This document shows positions 33,044 to 42,289 of a stretch of DNA of 64,000 nt, in pieces. Below the pieces are notes generated by a model that had not been told where the DNA came from, did no database searches, and saw nothing but the letters and a program-made list of their open reading frames with translations. This DNA comes from Mycobacterium kyogaense (GTDB lineage: Bacteria > Actinomycetota > Actinomycetes > Mycobacteriales > Mycobacteriaceae). Positions within the stretch are counted from its first letter, which is position 1. Each line of letters opens with the position of its first letter. Location of the stretch: NCBI RefSeq assembly GCF_003254575.1, contig NZ_QJUA01000023.1, positions 24,905-88,904 of the forward strand, in the 5' to 3' direction. A program made the translations under genes and the position numbers.

Positions 33044-34450
33044 TCAGGTCGAGGCCGGCACAGGTGCGTTGGTCGGCGCAGCAACTGCCCTGCGTTCCAC
33101 TCGCATCCACGGGCCGTCTTGGAATTGAATGCTCATTTTGACCTTTGGAGCGATGCCCGCGCCCGCATCGAGTACGAGGCGATAGCGTTGATAAATCATT
33201 GCGATGGCCAGCACCGCCTCGACGGTGCCCATGTACTTACCAATGCACATTCGAGAGCCGACACCGAATGGATAGTATGCGCACATGTGACGCGATTTGT
33301 CGCGGTCGTCCAGGAAACGGTCGGGGTTGAACTCGTCAGGCTTATCCCAGAAATCCGGATGATGATGTGTACCAACGACATTCAACATCACCATCGTGCC
33401 TTTTGGCACCGAGTACCCGCCCAACTCGCAATCGGCGACTGCGGAGCGTCCGTTGATGAAGGCAGGTGGGTACATCCTCATGGCCTCTTCCCAGCAAGCC
33501 TTGACGACGGGCAGCTTCTGCCAGTCCCCGAACGTGGGGGCGCGACCTTCGAGTACCTCGTCGACCTCGCGAATGGCACGCTCCTCCCAATAGGGATGTT
33601 GCTGCATCAGCGCAAGGGCCCACGTACTGGTGATGGCCGTCGTTTCATGGCCCGCGAAGAGCAAGTTCATGGCGTGATCGCGGATCTGACCGGCGTCGAA
33701 CACCGATCCGTCGTCCTCGGATGTCGCGTTGACCAGCATCGAGAGCAGGTCGTCGTAGAGTTCGGGTCGAGCGCGACGTTCTTCTGTCAAGTCCGCCAGA
33801 ACACGGTCTATGCGCGCCATCGCCGCCATGCCTGCACGCTTTCCGGGGAGAGGAGCCCACTCGGGCACTCCCGGCGTCCACAAACGCCAATTGATCCACC
33901 GGTTCGCATCAGCGAAATCACGGTCCAGTGCTCTGCGGTCTGCCAGCGAAAGTGAATGTCCGAAGATCGTGGATGTCAGGACCGACATGGTCAGTTCAGC
34001 CAGCTCGGAACTCAGGTTGATCGTCTCGCCGGCTTCGAGTTTCAACTCCCACGAGTTGAGGTGTTCGTCGATGGCCGCGACCATTTTCTCCGACATCTTC
34101 GCCAACGAACGCTGCGTGAAGCCGGGGCGCATCATCTTGCGTGCCCTGCTCCACTCTGGACCTTCGATCTGAGAAAGGCCGTCGCCGGCCAAGGGATCGA
34201 GCCGCTCTTTGCCCATACCCGCCTTGGAGAACTCGCCCTCTCGCGTGACCAGCACTTCCTTGATCAGATCTGGATGGTTGACGAAGTACACGTCGCGCGC
34301 ACCTAGGCGCACGCGAACGACCGGAGCCACGGTGTCCATGCCCTTCATGAAGCCGAGAGGATCGCGCATCAACTGGGCCACGGTGCCGACGAGCGGAATG
34401 CCCGCAGTCGCCGGCGGCTTGGTGGACTGTCGAACGCTGCTGAGCGTCAT
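33044..34450 (-). CDS. Cytochrome P450 (third; long, class resembling CYP4/CYP102-type)
   Basis: A 468-residue P450 with an N-terminal Pro-rich hinge (PPATAGIPLVGT), I-helix AGHETT, K-helix EEAMRMYPP and heme loop FGVGSRMCIGKYMG (ligand Cys about residue 402). The AGHETT and the length set it apart from the other two and resemble fatty-acid/alkyl-hydroxylating families, though it lacks the membrane anchor of eukaryotic forms. It may attack an alkyl side chain. The ATG at 34450 is preceded by a GAAAGAGGCAAGCGAC stretch. It heads the operon with the SDR and ferredoxin genes, under operator copy 11. Confidence 0.94.
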   Translation of the reverse strand: MTLSSVRQSTKPPATAGIPLVGTVAQLMRDPLGFMKGMDTVAPVVRVRLGARDVYFVNHPDLIKEVLVTREGEFSKAGMGKERLDPLAGDGLSQIEGPEWSRARKMMRPGFTQRSLAKMSEKMVAAIDEHLNSWELKLEAGETINLSSELAELTMSVLTSTIFGHSLSLADRRALDRDFADANRWINWRLWTPGVPEWAPLPGKRAGMAAMARIDRVLADLTEERRARPELYDDLLSMLVNATSEDDGSVFDAGQIRDHAMNLLFAGHETTAITSTWALALMQQHPYWEERAIREVDEVLEGRAPTFGDWQKLPVVKACWEEAMRMYPPAFINGRSAVADCELGGYSVPKGTMVMLNVVGTHHHPDFWDKPDEFNPDRFLDDRDKSRHMCAYYPFGVGSRMCIGKYMGTVEAVLAIAMIYQRYRLVLDAGAGIAPKVKMSIQFQDGPWMRVERRAVAAPTNAPVPAST

Positions 34451-34577
34451 GTCGCTTGCCTCTTTCTTATGTCGGAACAGCGCCCTCACACGCTCTTGAA
34501 CGCGTTGATCATTGCTCGCCCCGGGTAGGCCACTGGCCACATCGGATTGCGGGCGGTCCGGTTTCACTTTTTGTTCG

Positions 34578-34591
34578 ACCGTCGCGACGGT
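34578..34591. promoter_or_regulatory. TetR-type operator copy 11 with -10
   Basis: ACCGTCGCGACGGT, a perfect palindrome, between the third P450 operon and a rightward membrane-protein gene. Rightward TAGTGT at 34596-34601 is 5 bp after the palindrome and is followed by a segment (GTGATGCTAGCAACAC) nearly identical to that at copy 4. The shared segment suggests promoter duplication. Confidence 0.75.
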
Positions 34592-34747
34592 CGGTTAGTG
34601 TTAGTGTGATGCTAGCAACACCGTAAACGGACGGTCAAGAAAGTGATCACGCGACCCGCAAGCTGTTCGGTGCCACGAGGTATCTCTTTCCGTCTCCGTA
34701 CGAAGCGTCTGCCGGGTTGCGCTGTTGACGCCGAAAGGGAGGACGCG

Positions 34748-35386
34748 ATGTTGGACGAGTGGCCACGCATGCCCGCATGGTCGTTGGCGCTGCGGATCAC
34801 GGCAGTCATCACCTCGGGAATGCTGCTCGTGGTCTCCGTGGCCGTCTGGTTGGGTGCCCGCGCTTCAGCGAACCCCGCAGATCCTCCCCCGCTGCCGCTA
34901 CCCGCGTTCACACCCACCCCGAGCGGGTGGCAACCGATGTCACCGTCCCCGTACGACCAGACGCGCAAGGACGTCACGGAGTCCGATATCAACGCTGAGC
35001 GTGAGATGTGTCAGTGGTTCAACGCTCAGTACGTGACGTTGCGACGACAGTTGGACGATTTCGGGTTCGACCTCCTACATGCCAACAACGACTGGACGGT
35101 TCCCGGCGTGCAACTGCACGCCGACGCCGTCGCGGCCAACGTCGAGCAATCGGTGGCGTTCCTCGCGCCGCGAGCGCAGGCACTCACCCAAACCCAGGAT
35201 TTCGCCAACGACAACTACTTTCCGCTGTATCAGGGCGAGAGCTTTTATCGACTGTGGCAGCACTTGTCGAACACGGGTGTCGGGATCCGCGCCCGAAACA
35301 CCGCATGGATTTACGGGCCATCGCAGCAGAGAGTGAAGCACTGGGGAAGCAAGATCGAGCGCTCGCACGTCTGTGACGGCGCATGA
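34748..35386 (+). CDS. Membrane-anchored / exported protein of unknown function
   Basis: A 212-residue protein. Residues about 10-40 form one hydrophobic segment (LALRITAVITSGMLLVVSVAV), followed by a Pro-rich linker (DPPPLPLPAFTPTPSG) and a soluble helical domain with AEREMCQWFNAQYVTL and a last Cys (SHVCDGA). It is most likely anchored in the inner membrane with the domain outside. The ATG at 34748 has GGGAGGAC upstream. It lies in a Mce-flanking group of exported proteins under operator copy 11. I recognise no family. Confidence 0.72.
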   Translation: MLDEWPRMPAWSLALRITAVITSGMLLVVSVAVWLGARASANPADPPPLPLPAFTPTPSGWQPMSPSPYDQTRKDVTESDINAEREMCQWFNAQYVTLRRQLDDFGFDLLHANNDWTVPGVQLHADAVAANVEQSVAFLAPRAQALTQTQDFANDNYFPLYQGESFYRLWQHLSNTGVGIRARNTAWIYGPSQQRVKHWGSKIERSHVCDGA

Positions 35387-35417
35387 TGCGCTTTCGAGAA
35401 GGCGCCGGAGGATGGCA

Positions 35418-35768
35418 ATGTTGAACAGCGCGACCCGAGTAGCGATCACAGCACTCGCAGCACTCACCTTGAACGCGGCAGCCTTAGCAGCGTCGAGCCA
35501 TGCGGGCGCCGACACCCAGTCATACTTGCAGAAGCTGAACGCCGCCGGGATCAACCCTCCGCGCGGAGAACTCGTCCTGAAGGAATGGGGCTGGGAAATT
35601 TGCGCCCTGTTCCTTCAGGGCAAAGACCCGGTCGACGTGGTGCGTCAGACGGTATACAACTCTGGCTCGACCCCGATGTACGACCTGACCGAGGACCAGG
35701 CGAACCGCATCGTCGATGTCGCCGTGAGCGATCTGTGTCCCGATCGGGACGGCAGCTACCGCGGATGA
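35418..35768 (+). CDS. DUF732-type small secreted protein
   Basis: A 116-residue exported protein. A signal peptide ends near SSHAGA; the mature part has SYLQKLNAAGINPPRGELVLKEW and DQANRIVDVAVSDLCPD, the pattern of mycobacterial DUF732 proteins with two conserved Cys (ICALF and LCPD). Function is unknown. I prefer the ATG at 35418 because GGAG is 7 bp before it; 35412 is too close to that site. It follows the membrane-anchored gene by 31 bp. Confidence 0.85.
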   Translation: MLNSATRVAITALAALTLNAAALAASSHAGADTQSYLQKLNAAGINPPRGELVLKEWGWEICALFLQGKDPVDVVRQTVYNSGSTPMYDLTEDQANRIVDVAVSDLCPDRDGSYRG

Positions 35769-35804
35769 GTGTCGCCATCCTCGCTTGGCGACCGTCTGCC
35801 GGGC

Positions 35805-36275
35805 CTAGCTGAGCGGCGTCAGACTGAACGGCACCGGTGGGGTCTGGGACATCGAGGGCCGGCCGCAGTTCGCCGTGGTCTGGAATGCGATGCTGGTTCC
35901 GGTCAACGCGACTGCGTCGAAGTAGTACTCGAGCCGCCCGGGGAAGACGTGCTGGTTCAGCTCGCATCGCACGCCAGCCGGAACGTCGACCGTCATCCGC
36001 CACAGACCGCCTTCGTACTTGGCCTTGCCGTTGTATCGGCCGGCGACGTTCGAGTTGTCCGTCACCCCGATCGCCAGGCACCCCGGCGCACAGGGTGTGA
36101 CGATCCACGTACTCGTGTCGCCGTTGGCGCCATGGAAGCGATACTGCCCGAGAAGATCGGCTTCGGCGACGGCGGGAGTCACACATCCCAGCGCAAGTGA
36201 CATTGTTGTCGCTGCGACCACGCGCCAGTGTCGGGCGTGTCCTCCCCGCCTGCCGGTCGGGAGCCTGCTCATCAT
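35805..36275 (-). CDS. Secreted protein downstream of the mce operon
   Basis: A 156-residue protein with a signal peptide (VVAATTMSLALGCVTPAVAEA) and a mature beta-rich domain with paired Cys (TPCAPGC, RCEL, ANCGRP). It shows no enzyme motif. The start at 36275 (MMSRLPTG) is preferred to a start 78 bp upstream that overlaps the preceding gene. It is last in line after the Mce-associated gene (37 bp gap) and is probably on the same transcript. Similar small secreted proteins close several mycobacterial mce operons. Confidence 0.72.
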   Translation of the reverse strand: MMSRLPTGRRGGHARHWRVVAATTMSLALGCVTPAVAEADLLGQYRFHGANGDTSTWIVTPCAPGCLAIGVTDNSNVAGRYNGKAKYEGGLWRMTVDVPAGVRCELNQHVFPGRLEYYFDAVALTGTSIAFQTTANCGRPSMSQTPPVPFSLTPLS

Positions 36276-36312
36276 TCGTTGCCATTCAGAGCGCGCATGA
36301 CGCTGGCGCCGT

Positions 36313-37032
36313 CTACTTGTCGCCGACGATCGTGGCGATACCGCCGACGTCACTGATCAGCCAGTTGTTGTTGCTGTTCACCGTAATGCTGTAAGTCGCA
36401 GTCGACTGTAGGCTCTCTGCCGCCTGCACGGTCTTGGTCATCACGCCGACGAAGGCATCGACGACGTACAAGCCGTTCGCGTCCGAGCGAACCTTGGCGG
36501 CCAGAGGCTTCGCGGTCGAGGTCCATTGCAACGGTAGGACGATCTGTTCCATCGCATTGGCGGCATCGGTCAACTTGCTGGTGAGTTCCGGGGTGGTTCC
36601 CTTCACCAGATTTTGCTTCCAGGGGCCCAAGTCCTTGAAGTCCATGACGGCGGCGTTGACCGCGTAGTCGAGCGCGACTTGTTCGGCGCGCTGCGCGTCC
36701 AACGCGTGCCGTTCATCGGCTCGGAGCTGAGATTCGGCACCCACGTACAGCCAGCTCATTACACCGCAGGCCGCCACCAGCCCGGCGATCACGACGGCGA
36801 GTAGGAGACTTCGCACCGAGAACGAGACCCGTCGCAACGTCCTCCTCGTTGTCCGATCTTCGCCGCCGTCGGGCGCCGAAGCGGCGCCTGTGTCAGGGGA
36901 CTCGTCGGGTTCACCACCGGTTTCGGCCGTCGGTTCCGTCCCGGAGCTCGACTCGTTGGTCGCCGACCCGTCGGTGTCCTCGTCTTGTGTGGCCATCGGG
37001 GTTCCGTCCTGCTTGACGTGTGTACTCAGCAT
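36313..37032 (-). CDS. Mce-associated membrane protein (Mas)
   Basis: A 239-residue protein: a Ser/Glu/Thr-rich disordered cytoplasmic N-terminus of about 75 residues, one membrane helix (RSLLLAVVIAGLVAACGVMSWLYV), then an extracytoplasmic domain with the conserved VALDYAVNAAVMDFKDLGPWKQNLVKG pattern. This is the layout of mycobacterial Mas proteins encoded after mce genes, thought to stabilise or regulate the Mce transporter. The start overlaps the mceF stop. Confidence 0.88.
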   Translation of the reverse strand: MLSTHVKQDGTPMATQDEDTDGSATNESSSGTEPTAETGGEPDESPDTGAASAPDGGEDRTTRRTLRRVSFSVRSLLLAVVIAGLVAACGVMSWLYVGAESQLRADERHALDAQRAEQVALDYAVNAAVMDFKDLGPWKQNLVKGTTPELTSKLTDAANAMEQIVLPLQWTSTAKPLAAKVRSDANGLYVVDAFVGVMTKTVQAAESLQSTATYSITVNSNNNWLISDVGGIATIVGDK

Positions 37033-38171
37033 CAGTTTCCGCCTTCGTTGTGGGGGGCTGTCGGTGTACTCTCGGCCGCTTGCGACGATTCAGCCGCCCC
37101 CTGTTGAGGTTCGAGCGCAGGCGAAGGGCTGCCCACCGGGCCCTGGCCGGGCGGCCCCGCCACGTTCGCAGAAGCACCGGCCTGCGGCACGAGGTCGGGG
37201 GTCGCAGGGACGACCGAACCCCCCGCGTTTGTGACGTGAAGGTTGATTACCCCGTCCGCCGGTACTGCTCGCAACAGGTTGGCGAGGATCTCGCTGGAAT
37301 TGATGGTGGTCATCGACGCCGCGATCGCATGCATGTTCGCCGTCAGCGGCTCGGTCAATACGCGAATGTCTGGACCGCGGTCATCGAGCAGCTTTTGAAG
37401 CCGCTGCATGAAGCGTCCGAATATCCACACGTTGCCCGGCGAGTCGGTGCGCAGCATGATGCTGTTGCCGTTGTTCCAGAGCGTCTGAATTGCCGGCCCG
37501 AGGTCTCGGAGGCTGGGCGCGGAGTTTGCCAGGGCGGGTCCGACGAATTCGGCGTTCGCCAGCAAACTCTGAGAATTGTCGAGGACCGTGCTGCCCCTGC
37601 CGTTCAGATCCACAGTCGTGTTGCGCAGAAGCAGGCTCGCCCGCTCGAGGTTGGGCAGGACGGCGTAGGGGTTCGGCAACGCAACGTCCGCTTCGTCGAG
37701 AACGTTGTGCAGCTGAGCTGGGTTCAGTTGATTTAGCACTCGCACAACGCTGGTGCCGAGTTCGGAAATCGACGCTGGCTGCTTGATGGCTTCGGTCGGC
37801 ACCCGCTGACCGTCCTTGAAGGACGGCCCACCCGAGCTCTGCGGCTCGACTTCAAGATAGGACTCGCCGAGTGCCGAAAGATTCTCCAGGCGAACGACAC
37901 TGTCGACGGGCACGCTGTACTCGTTCTTGATGTAGAAGTGCACGGTCGCGTGGGAGGGGTTGGCCTCGATACCGGTCACCTTGCCCACAGGTACCCCGCG
38001 CAACAGTACATTCGAATCGAGCTCCAGGCTGTTGATGTCTGAAACGTCCATCGATAGCGTCGTCCGGTTTTCCGGCGGCCGCACCCTGATTCCGAGCGAG
38101 TCGACGTAGCTGAGGAAAGCGCCGATCATTGCGAAGAACACGACGAAAGACGTGATAGTCCGCCAGTTCAT
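37032..38171 (-). CDS. mceF: MceF-type protein
   Basis: A 379-residue Mce-family protein: an N-terminal membrane anchor (ITSFVVFFAMIGAFLSYV), an MlaD-like domain with SNVLLRGVPVGKVTGIE and a long helical region, then a low-complexity Pro/Gly/Ala C-terminal tail. Six Mce proteins MceA-F form the periplasmic tube that shuttles lipids to the YrbE permease. It is the last mce gene, overlapping mceE by 4 bp. The letter is assigned by order only. Confidence 0.93.
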   Translation of the reverse strand: MNWRTITSFVVFFAMIGAFLSYVDSLGIRVRPPENRTTLSMDVSDINSLELDSNVLLRGVPVGKVTGIEANPSHATVHFYIKNEYSVPVDSVVRLENLSALGESYLEVEPQSSGGPSFKDGQRVPTEAIKQPASISELGTSVVRVLNQLNPAQLHNVLDEADVALPNPYAVLPNLERASLLLRNTTVDLNGRGSTVLDNSQSLLANAEFVGPALANSAPSLRDLGPAIQTLWNNGNSIMLRTDSPGNVWIFGRFMQRLQKLLDDRGPDIRVLTEPLTANMHAIAASMTTINSSEILANLLRAVPADGVINLHVTNAGGSVVPATPDLVPQAGASANVAGPPGQGPVGSPSPALEPQQGAAESSQAAESTPTAPHNEGGN

Positions 38172-39160
38172 CGCGCTGCTCCCAGCATTCGAAGAACTTG
38201 CTCGACATTTCCCGATAATTCGCGACCATCGGGACCGATAATGGATGTGATGTTGACAGCCGGATACTTGTCCTGCCGCATGAAGTAATCGATGATGAAC
38301 TGCCGGTACAACGGATACTCCGCTTCGATGGCCCGTTTCGACCCCTGGACCGACTCCAAGGCGTTGGCGAGCGAAGTGATCAGCGGCACCAGCCAGTAGC
38401 CGCCGTTGTAAATGGTTCCCAGTGATGGCAAAAGACGGCCGAATGTGTTGGCTAGAACCATATCTCGATCAAGTCCGGCCACTCCTTGCTGTGAAAACAA
38501 GAGGCTCAACGCGGGTGTGCGCACAGCGAGGACGTTCGCAGTCTGCTGGACGCCCTGAATCAAGGTGTCTACCGTTCCAATGTTGTCGGACAGGTCGGTG
38601 ACGTCGGCTGTGACTTGTGAAACGACACGTCGGACCTCATCGGTGGCGGGAGTGACACTGTTGATGCGGATCAGCGAATTCTGAGCGCGTTGGATGGATC
38701 CGCTCCCGATGAAGTTCGCCATGTGGGCGATTGTGTCCTCGAGCTGCGGCGGGGATATTGTCTGCGTCAACGGTATTCGCGCACCGGGCGTCATCGCGCC
38801 GACGGTGCGGTCGGCGTCCTGCGGTGGTTCGAGCGCTACGTAGATGTCGCCTAGCACCGTGGCCTGCTGCAGCACTGCGCGAACATCCGTCGGCACGATC
38901 ACGTCGCGGTCGAGGCGCGTCGTCACATCGACGTGGTCGCCGGCGATCCGAACATCGGTGACCACACCGACAGTCGTGCCGTCCATCACGACCTTCGCGC
39001 GGTCCGGCAGATTCAGTACGTTGGCGAACTCGGCGACCAGGTCGTAGCCGTCACGGTGGTCGTTTCCGGGTTGCGGAATCGCGTCGATGTTCAGGTTCGA
39101 ACAGGAGGTGGCGAGCCCACACAGCACTGCGGCTACGAGTACACGGAATTCAATTTTCAC
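38168..39160 (-). CDS. mceE: MceE-type lipoprotein
   Basis: A 330-residue Mce protein. Its signal peptide ends in a lipobox-like ATSC at about residue 20, as expected of the Lpr-type MceE subunit that anchors by lipid. The MlaD domain is seen in VVMDGTTVGVVTDVRI. A long helical tail follows. It overlaps mceD and mceF by 4 bp each. Confidence 0.92.
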   Translation of the reverse strand: MKIEFRVLVAAVLCGLATSCSNLNIDAIPQPGNDHRDGYDLVAEFANVLNLPDRAKVVMDGTTVGVVTDVRIAGDHVDVTTRLDRDVIVPTDVRAVLQQATVLGDIYVALEPPQDADRTVGAMTPGARIPLTQTISPPQLEDTIAHMANFIGSGSIQRAQNSLIRINSVTPATDEVRRVVSQVTADVTDLSDNIGTVDTLIQGVQQTANVLAVRTPALSLLFSQQGVAGLDRDMVLANTFGRLLPSLGTIYNGGYWLVPLITSLANALESVQGSKRAIEAEYPLYRQFIIDYFMRQDKYPAVNITSIIGPDGRELSGNVEQVLRMLGAAR

Positions 39161-40290
39161 TTCGCAGCCTCCGCGAGCACGTACTGCAACAGCGCTACAT
39201 CGACCATGTACGGCCTACCTCCCACGTCGGCACAGCTTCCCGGCATCGATGCGTTGAGGACCCCGCACGTGAACAGTCCGTTCGGTGTCGGGATGCGGAA
39301 TAGCGGCGGACGGTAAGGGAGTACCGCGAAGATGCGGTTGTTGAGGTGTTTGGCCAGTCCACCCGCCACCGCATCTGCGGGCTCGTTGTTCAGGCCACTG
39401 ATGAATCTGGGTAAGGGATTGAGTATGTTCGCGAGTCCCTTGTAATGGGGGCTCAGTATCCGAAGGGTCTCGGAGGTGTTGTCCAATGCCAGCTGCACCT
39501 CGGGGCCGAGCTCCAACTCGAGGTCGTTGACCAGCTGAAGAACCTCCGGCAGCGGGTGGGCCAAGTTGGCCGCGCCGGCAGCCGCCTTCGTGATGTCTTC
39601 GCCCGTCACGGGCATCGCAAGCACGATCTGTTTCAATGACTCTCGATTGTCACGCAGCATCGTGGTCAGCTCGGCCATGTTGCGTGTGATCGACCCCAGC
39701 TCCGCGATGGATCGGTCCGGGTTGTCCAGCAGTGCCGATGATCGCGTGATGAGTTCATTTGCGCCCTGTCCGTTCCCGGTCACCGCCTCGTCGATGCCCC
39801 GCAGTGCGTCCTGCAGATTGGTCGAGCCGTCCGGCGTGATCGCGTTGACAAAGTTTGTCGCAGATCCGATCACCTGCGAGATACTCATTGGTGTCGCGGT
39901 TCGCTCTCTTGCTATGCACTGTCCCGCAGCCAGTTTGGGACCGCCTGCATAGTTGCCGACGAGTTCGAGTGATCGGTCGGCCAAGATGGAGGGCGAGCGG
40001 ACCACCGCCCGGACGTCGGCGGGGAAGGATCGATCTTGGTCGATCGTGAAGCGCACTTCAACGTAGGAATCGCGTGGCTCGATCGTCTCCACAGTGCCGA
40101 GTTTGTATCCCATCTGGGTTACTGGGTTACCGCGATACAGGCCGACAGCATCGGAGAGCACCGCGCAGTACTCGGCTGCTGATGTGTTCTCCGCCCGACC
40201 GCACGACGTCGACCCAAGCGTCACTAGCAGCGCGGCGAGGGCAACGACAACGCGCCGCCTCAGGAGTTGCCGCTCCCGCCCGGTCAGCAC
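39157..40290 (-). CDS. mceD: MceD-type protein (also with a lipobox-like Cys)
   Basis: A 377-residue Mce protein with an Arg-rich start, a hydrophobic segment and a lipobox-like STSCGRA around residue 30, so it too may be a lipoprotein. The MlaD domain includes NPVTQMGYKLGTVETIE; a helical section with TSETLRILSP follows. In most mce operons only MceE is a lipoprotein, so two candidates in a row is notable. It overlaps the mceC end by 7 bp. Confidence 0.92.
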   Translation of the reverse strand: MLTGRERQLLRRRVVVALAALLVTLGSTSCGRAENTSAAEYCAVLSDAVGLYRGNPVTQMGYKLGTVETIEPRDSYVEVRFTIDQDRSFPADVRAVVRSPSILADRSLELVGNYAGGPKLAAGQCIARERTATPMSISQVIGSATNFVNAITPDGSTNLQDALRGIDEAVTGNGQGANELITRSSALLDNPDRSIAELGSITRNMAELTTMLRDNRESLKQIVLAMPVTGEDITKAAAGAANLAHPLPEVLQLVNDLELELGPEVQLALDNTSETLRILSPHYKGLANILNPLPRFISGLNNEPADAVAGGLAKHLNNRIFAVLPYRPPLFRIPTPNGLFTCGVLNASMPGSCADVGGRPYMVDVALLQYVLAEAAK

Positions 40291-41291
40291 CGTGCCCCCT
40301 CCACCGGTATGCAGAGATCCGTTGCGAACAGTTCGGGTGCACCGGGGGTTCCGCCGAATCTGGGTGCAGTTTCGAAATTGTTTTGCGCCTCCAGTGTGCG
40401 CTCCATTCTGAATCGAATTCGGCGCAGGACGCGCACGACGATGCCGTTCCGATCCGCTATGGCCTGGAACTCCCCCAGGATGCCGCGAACCCGGTTCAGG
40501 AAGTCCTGGCGGTGTGGCATGTAGAAACGCGTAAGCGGATCGAGGCGTCGTCCGACTTCCCCGAGACCGTCGATTGCCGTGGCGAATCCCTTGCCGTACA
40601 GGACCAGAGATTGCTCGAGGATGGCAACCCGCCTGAGTAGGTAGTCCAGGAGCTCGCGATTGTCGTTCAACCGACCGATGAACTCGTTCGACATCTCCAG
40701 GATGCTGGTGATCTGGCCACGTTGCCGATCGAGGTTGGCTGTAACCGCGTTGCCGGCGTTGATCAACTGGGTGAGAGCATCCGTGTTCGTCCCGGTGAGG
40801 CCCTGCTGTAGGCGATTGATGGATTCGTTGAGCGGCGTCGCGTCGACGTTGTTGGTGATCTTGGTGGCGTCAGACAACGTTCGAATGAGGCTGTAGGGCA
40901 TGGTGACACGTTCCTTCGGGATCGGACGTGTACCGAGCGGCCGCTCTCCTAGTGGAATCACGGACACGTAGTAACCGCCGACCACCGTCAGCATCCGAAC
41001 CTCGATTTGCGACTGGTCACCGATAAACTCCGCGCCATCGACGGTCGCTCGGACTTGGACGCTGTCGGGTTCGATGATCAGGTCCTTCACCTTCCCCACG
41101 ATGACACCGGCGATGCGCACGGTGTCGCCCGGGCTGACCGATACGGCGTCGTCGGTGTAGAAGGTGACCATCTGACGCCGCGGCGGGTTGACATACACCC
41201 ACGCCACGACGAGCCCGACGACCGTCACCATGACGATCGTGGCCACACCCCAGAACATCGGATTGGTCAGTCGGCGCGTCACTGATTGCAT
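40284..41291 (-). CDS. mceC: MceC-type protein
   Basis: A 335-residue Mce protein: N-terminal anchor (WGVATIVMVTVVGLVVAWVYV), MlaD domain with DTVRIAGVIVGKVKDL, then a helical coiled region with many Asn/Arg heptads. The ATG at 41291 (MQSVTRR) has AAGGTGG upstream; the frame is open further but inside mceB. It overlaps mceB by 13 bp. Confidence 0.93.
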   Translation of the reverse strand: MQSVTRRLTNPMFWGVATIVMVTVVGLVVAWVYVNPPRRQMVTFYTDDAVSVSPGDTVRIAGVIVGKVKDLIIEPDSVQVRATVDGAEFIGDQSQIEVRMLTVVGGYYVSVIPLGERPLGTRPIPKERVTMPYSLIRTLSDATKITNNVDATPLNESINRLQQGLTGTNTDALTQLINAGNAVTANLDRQRGQITSILEMSNEFIGRLNDNRELLDYLLRRVAILEQSLVLYGKGFATAIDGLGEVGRRLDPLTRFYMPHRQDFLNRVRGILGEFQAIADRNGIVVRVLRRIRFRMERTLEAQNNFETAPRFGGTPGAPELFATDLCIPVEGARC

Positions 41292-42289
41292 AGAACCACC
41301 TTGGTACCGTTGAGCAAGACGTCTACCGGAAGCGGAAGTTCCGCCCGACCCTTCGAACATGGCGCGGGAGAGCCGTCAACCGGTGGTGGCTCGAGGTTCT
41401 CCCAGATGACCGGTACTCGCTTGACCGCGTCGAGGTTGTCGTACACGTTTGTGAACGCCTTGTCGAGCGCCGTCTCGATGTTGATGTCGGGCTCCAGGCC
41501 CGCAGCCTTCAGTAGACGCAAGGCCTCGGAAACGAAATCCGGGCCGTACATCTGCGATTTGCGGAATTCGTCGAGGACGGTCATGCCGGACTCAATGGGG
41601 ACCTTCACCAGGTCGAGCACCTCAACGAGATACTGCGACCGTCCCTGTACACCGTTGGCGAGCGTCGAGAGGTTCTGCACGAGAGTGGCGATGACCTGCT
41701 CTCGGTCGGACACCAGCGCTGTCAATTTTCGAATGCTCTCGAGCACCGGCCCCAAACCGCCGCCGTCTCCGGCGAGGAAGGACGCCACGTTGTCGGCAAA
41801 GGTGTTGATCTGCACAGGATCTAGCGTCGCCAACACCGGTTGCAGTCCATTGAACAAAACGGTGATGTCAAACGATGGTTGCGTCATGCTTGTCGGTACC
41901 GACGTCATCGACTGTTGTGCAGTATCGTCCTCGGCCGGGTTGGACACGTCGAGGTAGCGCAAACCTGTGAGGGCTTGAAACTTGATTGCGAGGCGTGTCG
42001 CGGCTACGACGCCATAGTGCTCGTCCATGGTGAAGGTCACTTCGGCGAGGGTGCGCCCGTCAGCCCTCTTCAGCCCTAGCGCACCCACCTTCCCGACACG
42101 TACCCCCCGCACGCGGACGTCGGCGCCCTCGTGGAGTCCAGAGATATCGGTGAAATCGGCTTTGTAGACGCGTGTCTCCGCTTCGACCGGCTGGGTGATG
42201 ACGTTCACGACCACGATGATCAATATGACGCTGACACACGCCGCCAGGACCATGCGCCATAACGCGCCGAATGGCTTGATGCTGTTCAC
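41279..42289 (-). CDS. mceB: MceB-type protein
   Basis: A 336-residue Mce protein: anchor MVLAACVSVILIIVVVNVI, MlaD domain with EGADVRVRGVRVGKVGALGL, then helices and a short Cys-containing tail (PAPCSKG, VVLCNQ). It overlaps mceA and mceC (4 and 13 bp). Confidence 0.93.
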   Translation of the reverse strand: MNSIKPFGALWRMVLAACVSVILIIVVVNVITQPVEAETRVYKADFTDISGLHEGADVRVRGVRVGKVGALGLKRADGRTLAEVTFTMDEHYGVVAATRLAIKFQALTGLRYLDVSNPAEDDTAQQSMTSVPTSMTQPSFDITVLFNGLQPVLATLDPVQINTFADNVASFLAGDGGGLGPVLESIRKLTALVSDREQVIATLVQNLSTLANGVQGRSQYLVEVLDLVKVPIESGMTVLDEFRKSQMYGPDFVSEALRLLKAAGLEPDINIETALDKAFTNVYDNLDAVKRVPVIWENLEPPPVDGSPAPCSKGRAELPLPVDVLLNGTKVVLCNQ

